DNA of 64,000 bases. Origin: Micromonospora endolithica (GTDB taxonomy: Bacteria > Actinomycetota > Actinomycetes > Mycobacteriales > Micromonosporaceae). Shown here in pieces: positions 61,888 through 64,000 of this stretch (the first letter of the stretch is position 1; the number at the start of each line of letters is the position of its first letter). Position numbers and translations under genes: made by a program. Under the pieces are notes generated by a model. The model was not told the DNA's origin. It searched no databases and saw only the letters and a program-made list of their open reading frames with translations. The stretch lies in the NCBI RefSeq assembly GCF_003626595.1, contig NZ_RBAK01000004.1, positions 310,001-374,000 of the forward strand, read 5' to 3'.

Positions 61888-63506
61888 GCGGCGACCGGAC
61901 GGCCACCGGCACGGCCGCCCCCGGCCCGGTGGGCGACGACCGGCCGGACGCCGGGGCCGCCCTGGTGCCGGCGCGCTGGCTCATCCTGGCGGTGCTGTGC
62001 CTCGCGCAACTGGTGGTGGTGCTGGACAACACCGTGCTGACCGTCGCGGTGCCGGTGCTCACCACCGAACTGGGCGCCAGCACCGCCGACGTGCAGTGGA
62101 TGATCAACGCGTACGCCCTGGTGCTCTCCGGGCTGCTGCTGACCGCCGGTAGCGCGGCCGACCGGTACGGACGCCGCCGGATGCTGCTCGTCGGCCTGGT
62201 CCTGTTCGGACTGGGCTCGCTGGCCGCCGGGCTCGCCCGCAGCAGTGAGCAGCTGATCGCCGCCCGGGCCGGAATGGGTGTCGGTGGCGCGTTGCTGATC
62301 ACCACCACGCTCGCCGTCGCGATGCAGATCTTCGAGGCGGCCGAGCGGTCCCGCGCGATCGGCATCTGGGCGGCCACCAGCGCGCTCGGCTTCGCCGCCG
62401 GCCCGCCGATCGGCGGCACCATCCTGGCGCACCTGCCCTGGGGTGCGATCTTCCTGATGAACATCCCGATCGTGCTGGTCTGCCTCGTCGCCGGCCTGGC
62501 CCTGGTGCCGGAGTCCCGCGAGCCGGCCCGGGGGCGGCTGGACCTCGGCGGGGTGGCGCTGTCCACGTCCGGCCTCACCGCGGTGGTCTGGTCGATCATC
62601 GCGGGGCCGGACCGGGGCTGGGCGTCGGCCGAGGTGCTCGGCGCGGCCGCCGCCGGGGTGCTGCTGCTCGCCGCCTTCGTGTGGTGGGAGCGGCGGGTCG
62701 AGGCGCCGATGCTGGACATGCACTTCTTCCGGGACCGCCGTTTCGTCGGCGCCATCTCCGGGGTGGTCCTGATCACGTTCGGCGCCACCGGCGCGCTGTT
62801 CCTGCTCACCCAGCACCTCCAGTTCGTCCGTGGCTACCCGGCCTGGGAGGCGGGCCTGCGGATGGTCCCCTTCGCGCTGTCCATCGTGCTGCTCAACGTC
62901 ACCGGGGTGGCCGCGGCGCTGATCCGCCGGCTCGGGCTGGCGGTGGCCATCGCGGCCGGCATGACCATGCTCGCCGGCGGACTGGTCCTGATCACCCACG
63001 TCCCGTCGGACGGCTACGCCGTGCTGCTGACCGGCCTGCTCGTCATGGGCACCGGTTGCGCGCTGGCCAACCCGGCCATCGTGGAGGCGGTGATGAGCGC
63101 GATCCCGAGGCATCGGGCCGGCGCCGGCGCCGGCGTCGACGGCACCATGACCGAGGTCGGCAGCAGCCTCGGCGTCGCGGTACTGGGAGCGGTGCTCAAC
63201 GCCCGGTTCGCCGCCCTGCTCCCCGCCGCGCTGGCCGGGGCGGGCTCGTTCCCGGCCGCCCTCGCCGCCGCCCGGTCCGGGCCGGAACGGGACGCGGTCA
63301 CCGCCGCCTTCGCCGCCGCGCTCAAGGACGGCCAGACCGTCGGCGCGGTGGCCGTCCTGCTGGGCGGTCTGGTCGCCGCCGGGCTGCTGCACCGCGCCGA
63401 ACGGCGGGAGCGCGCCGAGCGGCCGGACCGCGCCGAACGGCCGGACCGCGTGGCGCGGCCGGATCCCGCCGGGCGCGGCGCGGCGGTCACCGGCGGCGGC
63501 CGCTAG
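61884..63506 (+). CDS. MFS drug/H+ antiporter (DHA2, 14-TM), siderophore exporter candidate
   Basis: 540 residues from GTG 61884 (GTGA overlap with desD). Motif A appears as AGSAADRYGRRRMLLVG after helix 2, motif C-like ATSALGFAAGPPIGGTIL, and 13-14 helices are visible, with the DHA2-type second half (GAGAGVDGTMTEVGSSLGVAVLG). A charged tail with RAERPDRAERPDR repeats ends the protein. Co-transcription with desABCD suggests that it exports desferrioxamine or a precursor. Confidence 0.85.
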   Translation: MSGDRTATGTAAPGPVGDDRPDAGAALVPARWLILAVLCLAQLVVVLDNTVLTVAVPVLTTELGASTADVQWMINAYALVLSGLLLTAGSAADRYGRRRMLLVGLVLFGLGSLAAGLARSSEQLIAARAGMGVGGALLITTTLAVAMQIFEAAERSRAIGIWAATSALGFAAGPPIGGTILAHLPWGAIFLMNIPIVLVCLVAGLALVPESREPARGRLDLGGVALSTSGLTAVVWSIIAGPDRGWASAEVLGAAAAGVLLLAAFVWWERRVEAPMLDMHFFRDRRFVGAISGVVLITFGATGALFLLTQHLQFVRGYPAWEAGLRMVPFALSIVLLNVTGVAAALIRRLGLAVAIAAGMTMLAGGLVLITHVPSDGYAVLLTGLLVMGTGCALANPAIVEAVMSAIPRHRAGAGAGVDGTMTEVGSSLGVAVLGAVLNARFAALLPAALAGAGSFPAALAAARSGPERDAVTAAFAAALKDGQTVGAVAVLLGGLVAAGLLHRAERRERAERPDRAERPDRVARPDPAGRGAAVTGGGR

Positions 63507-63591
63507 GCGCGACGCGGGCGACCGACGGAAACCGACCACGGCGGTAGGCTCAGCGGATCGCGAGTCATCGTCCCAGTCCACGGAGGCGGGA

Positions 63592-64000
63592 TTGCGGCTG
63601 TACCTCACCGCGCTCAATGCCACCGACGCCGTCCTGGAGGGCTTCCTTCCGGCGGCGGCCACCCTCGGACTGCCGGTCACCGTCCTGACCGACCGCCCGG
63701 ACCGGTGGCCGGACGGCGTTCCGGTGGCCGGGTGCGCCGTCGGTGACCCGGCGGCCGTGGTCGCGGCGGCCACCGCGAACGGCCCGCCGGTGGGGCTGCT
63801 GTCCAACAGCGACCACCTCCAGGAGGCGACCGCGTGCGCGGCCCGCACGCTCGGCCTGCCCGGCAAGGACCCGGAAGCCGCCCGGGTCTGCAAGGACAAG
63901 GCCGCGGCCCGCCGGGCGGTCGCGGCGGCCGGCCTCGACACGGTACGCACCGTCGCCCTCGACCCGGGGGCGGCGGCCACGGTGCCGGACCGGATCTTCC
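63592..64000 (+). CDS. ATP-grasp family ligase (3' end cut by window)
   Basis: The frame is open from TTG 63592, which has GGAGG 5 bases upstream, to the end of the window (136 codons). The protein starts MRLYLTALNATDAVLEGF; a preATP-grasp Rossmann-like region leads to SNSDHLQEATACAARTLGLPG and VCKDKAAARRAVAAAGLDTV, the conserved lead-in of carboxylate-amine ligases (KDK followed by the first ATP-grasp lobe). The rest lies outside. These enzymes join a carboxylate to an amine using ATP. An 85-bp gap separates it from the exporter, with TAGGCT near 63545 as a possible -10. It could belong to the siderophore locus or begin another unit. Confidence 0.8.
   Translation, partial: MRLYLTALNATDAVLEGFLPAAATLGLPVTVLTDRPDRWPDGVPVAGCAVGDPAAVVAAATANGPPVGLLSNSDHLQEATACAARTLGLPGKDPEAARVCKDKAAARRAVAAAGLDTVRTVALDPGAAATVPDRIF

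Noticed and set aside
61689..63980. A 763-codon minus-strand frame opposite the exporter and the ATP-grasp gene
   Set aside because: No domain seen; the opposite strand has a clear MFS protein and an ATP-grasp start with GGAGG.

Overview
The window is about 73% GC DNA with dense coding, strong third-position G/C bias, frequent GTG starts and many 4-base stop/start overlaps (ATGA, GTGA). Gene families such as XRE/DUF5753 with DUF397, a SARP/AfsR-type regulator, a DesA-D siderophore pathway, HelR and a CBM13-bearing GH10 xylanase point to a mycelial actinomycete, most likely a member of the Micromonosporaceae (Micromonospora-like). This is inferred from gene content only. I saw no rRNA, tRNA, CRISPR array, insertion sequence or replication origin.

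Left part (1-21.2 kb), accessory in character: a truncated epimerase; an RNase H-like protein; a DUF262/HNH nuclease of the GmrSD/SspE type behind a TM2-like membrane gene; an XRE/DUF5753 regulator overlapping a DUF397 gene; a DivIVA-like gene with a small coupled partner; a four-gene type VII secretion effector cassette ending in a toxin-like protein and a probable immunity gene; a Nudix hydrolase; a 1,986-residue helicase-nuclease (transglutaminase-like, DUF4011, SF1 helicase, Vsr-like nuclease, DUF3320); a methyltransferase; a SanA/YdcF protein; a CPBP protease; and helR with a rifamycin-associated element (RAE) in its upstream region. Beside helR lies a decayed pyridoxamine-phosphate-oxidase-family gene.

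Middle part (21.2-51.7 kb), mostly regulation and envelope functions: a NarL-type two-component system divergent from a DUF6223-like membrane protein; a secreted SGNH hydrolase with a long Ser/Pro/Gly linker, divergent from a SARP-NB-ARC-TPR regulator; a copper cluster (large CopC fusion, then an ECF sigma factor, anti-sigma factor, PCu(A)C chaperone, DyP peroxidase, CopC and PepSY membrane protein on the minus strand); soluble transhydrogenase SthA; a lipoprotein; an AraC regulator divergent from a flavin monooxygenase; a zinc-finger SDR protein; an OmpR-type two-component system with matching operator-like repeats in front of its own gene and in front of a PepSY protein; a second NarL-type system with a membrane protein; and a secreted xylanase with a LacI-type operator candidate.

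Right part (51.9-64 kb) is a desferrioxamine-type (NRPS-independent) siderophore locus. A GNAT acyltransferase and a penicillin-acylase-like enzyme run leftward. A siderophore-interacting reductase and an AmpG/RhtX-like transporter run rightward. Next come desA (decarboxylase), desB (N-hydroxylase), desC (acyltransferase), desD (synthetase) and a DHA2 exporter. DmdR/IdeR-type iron boxes lie in both control regions. A truncated ATP-grasp gene runs off the right edge.
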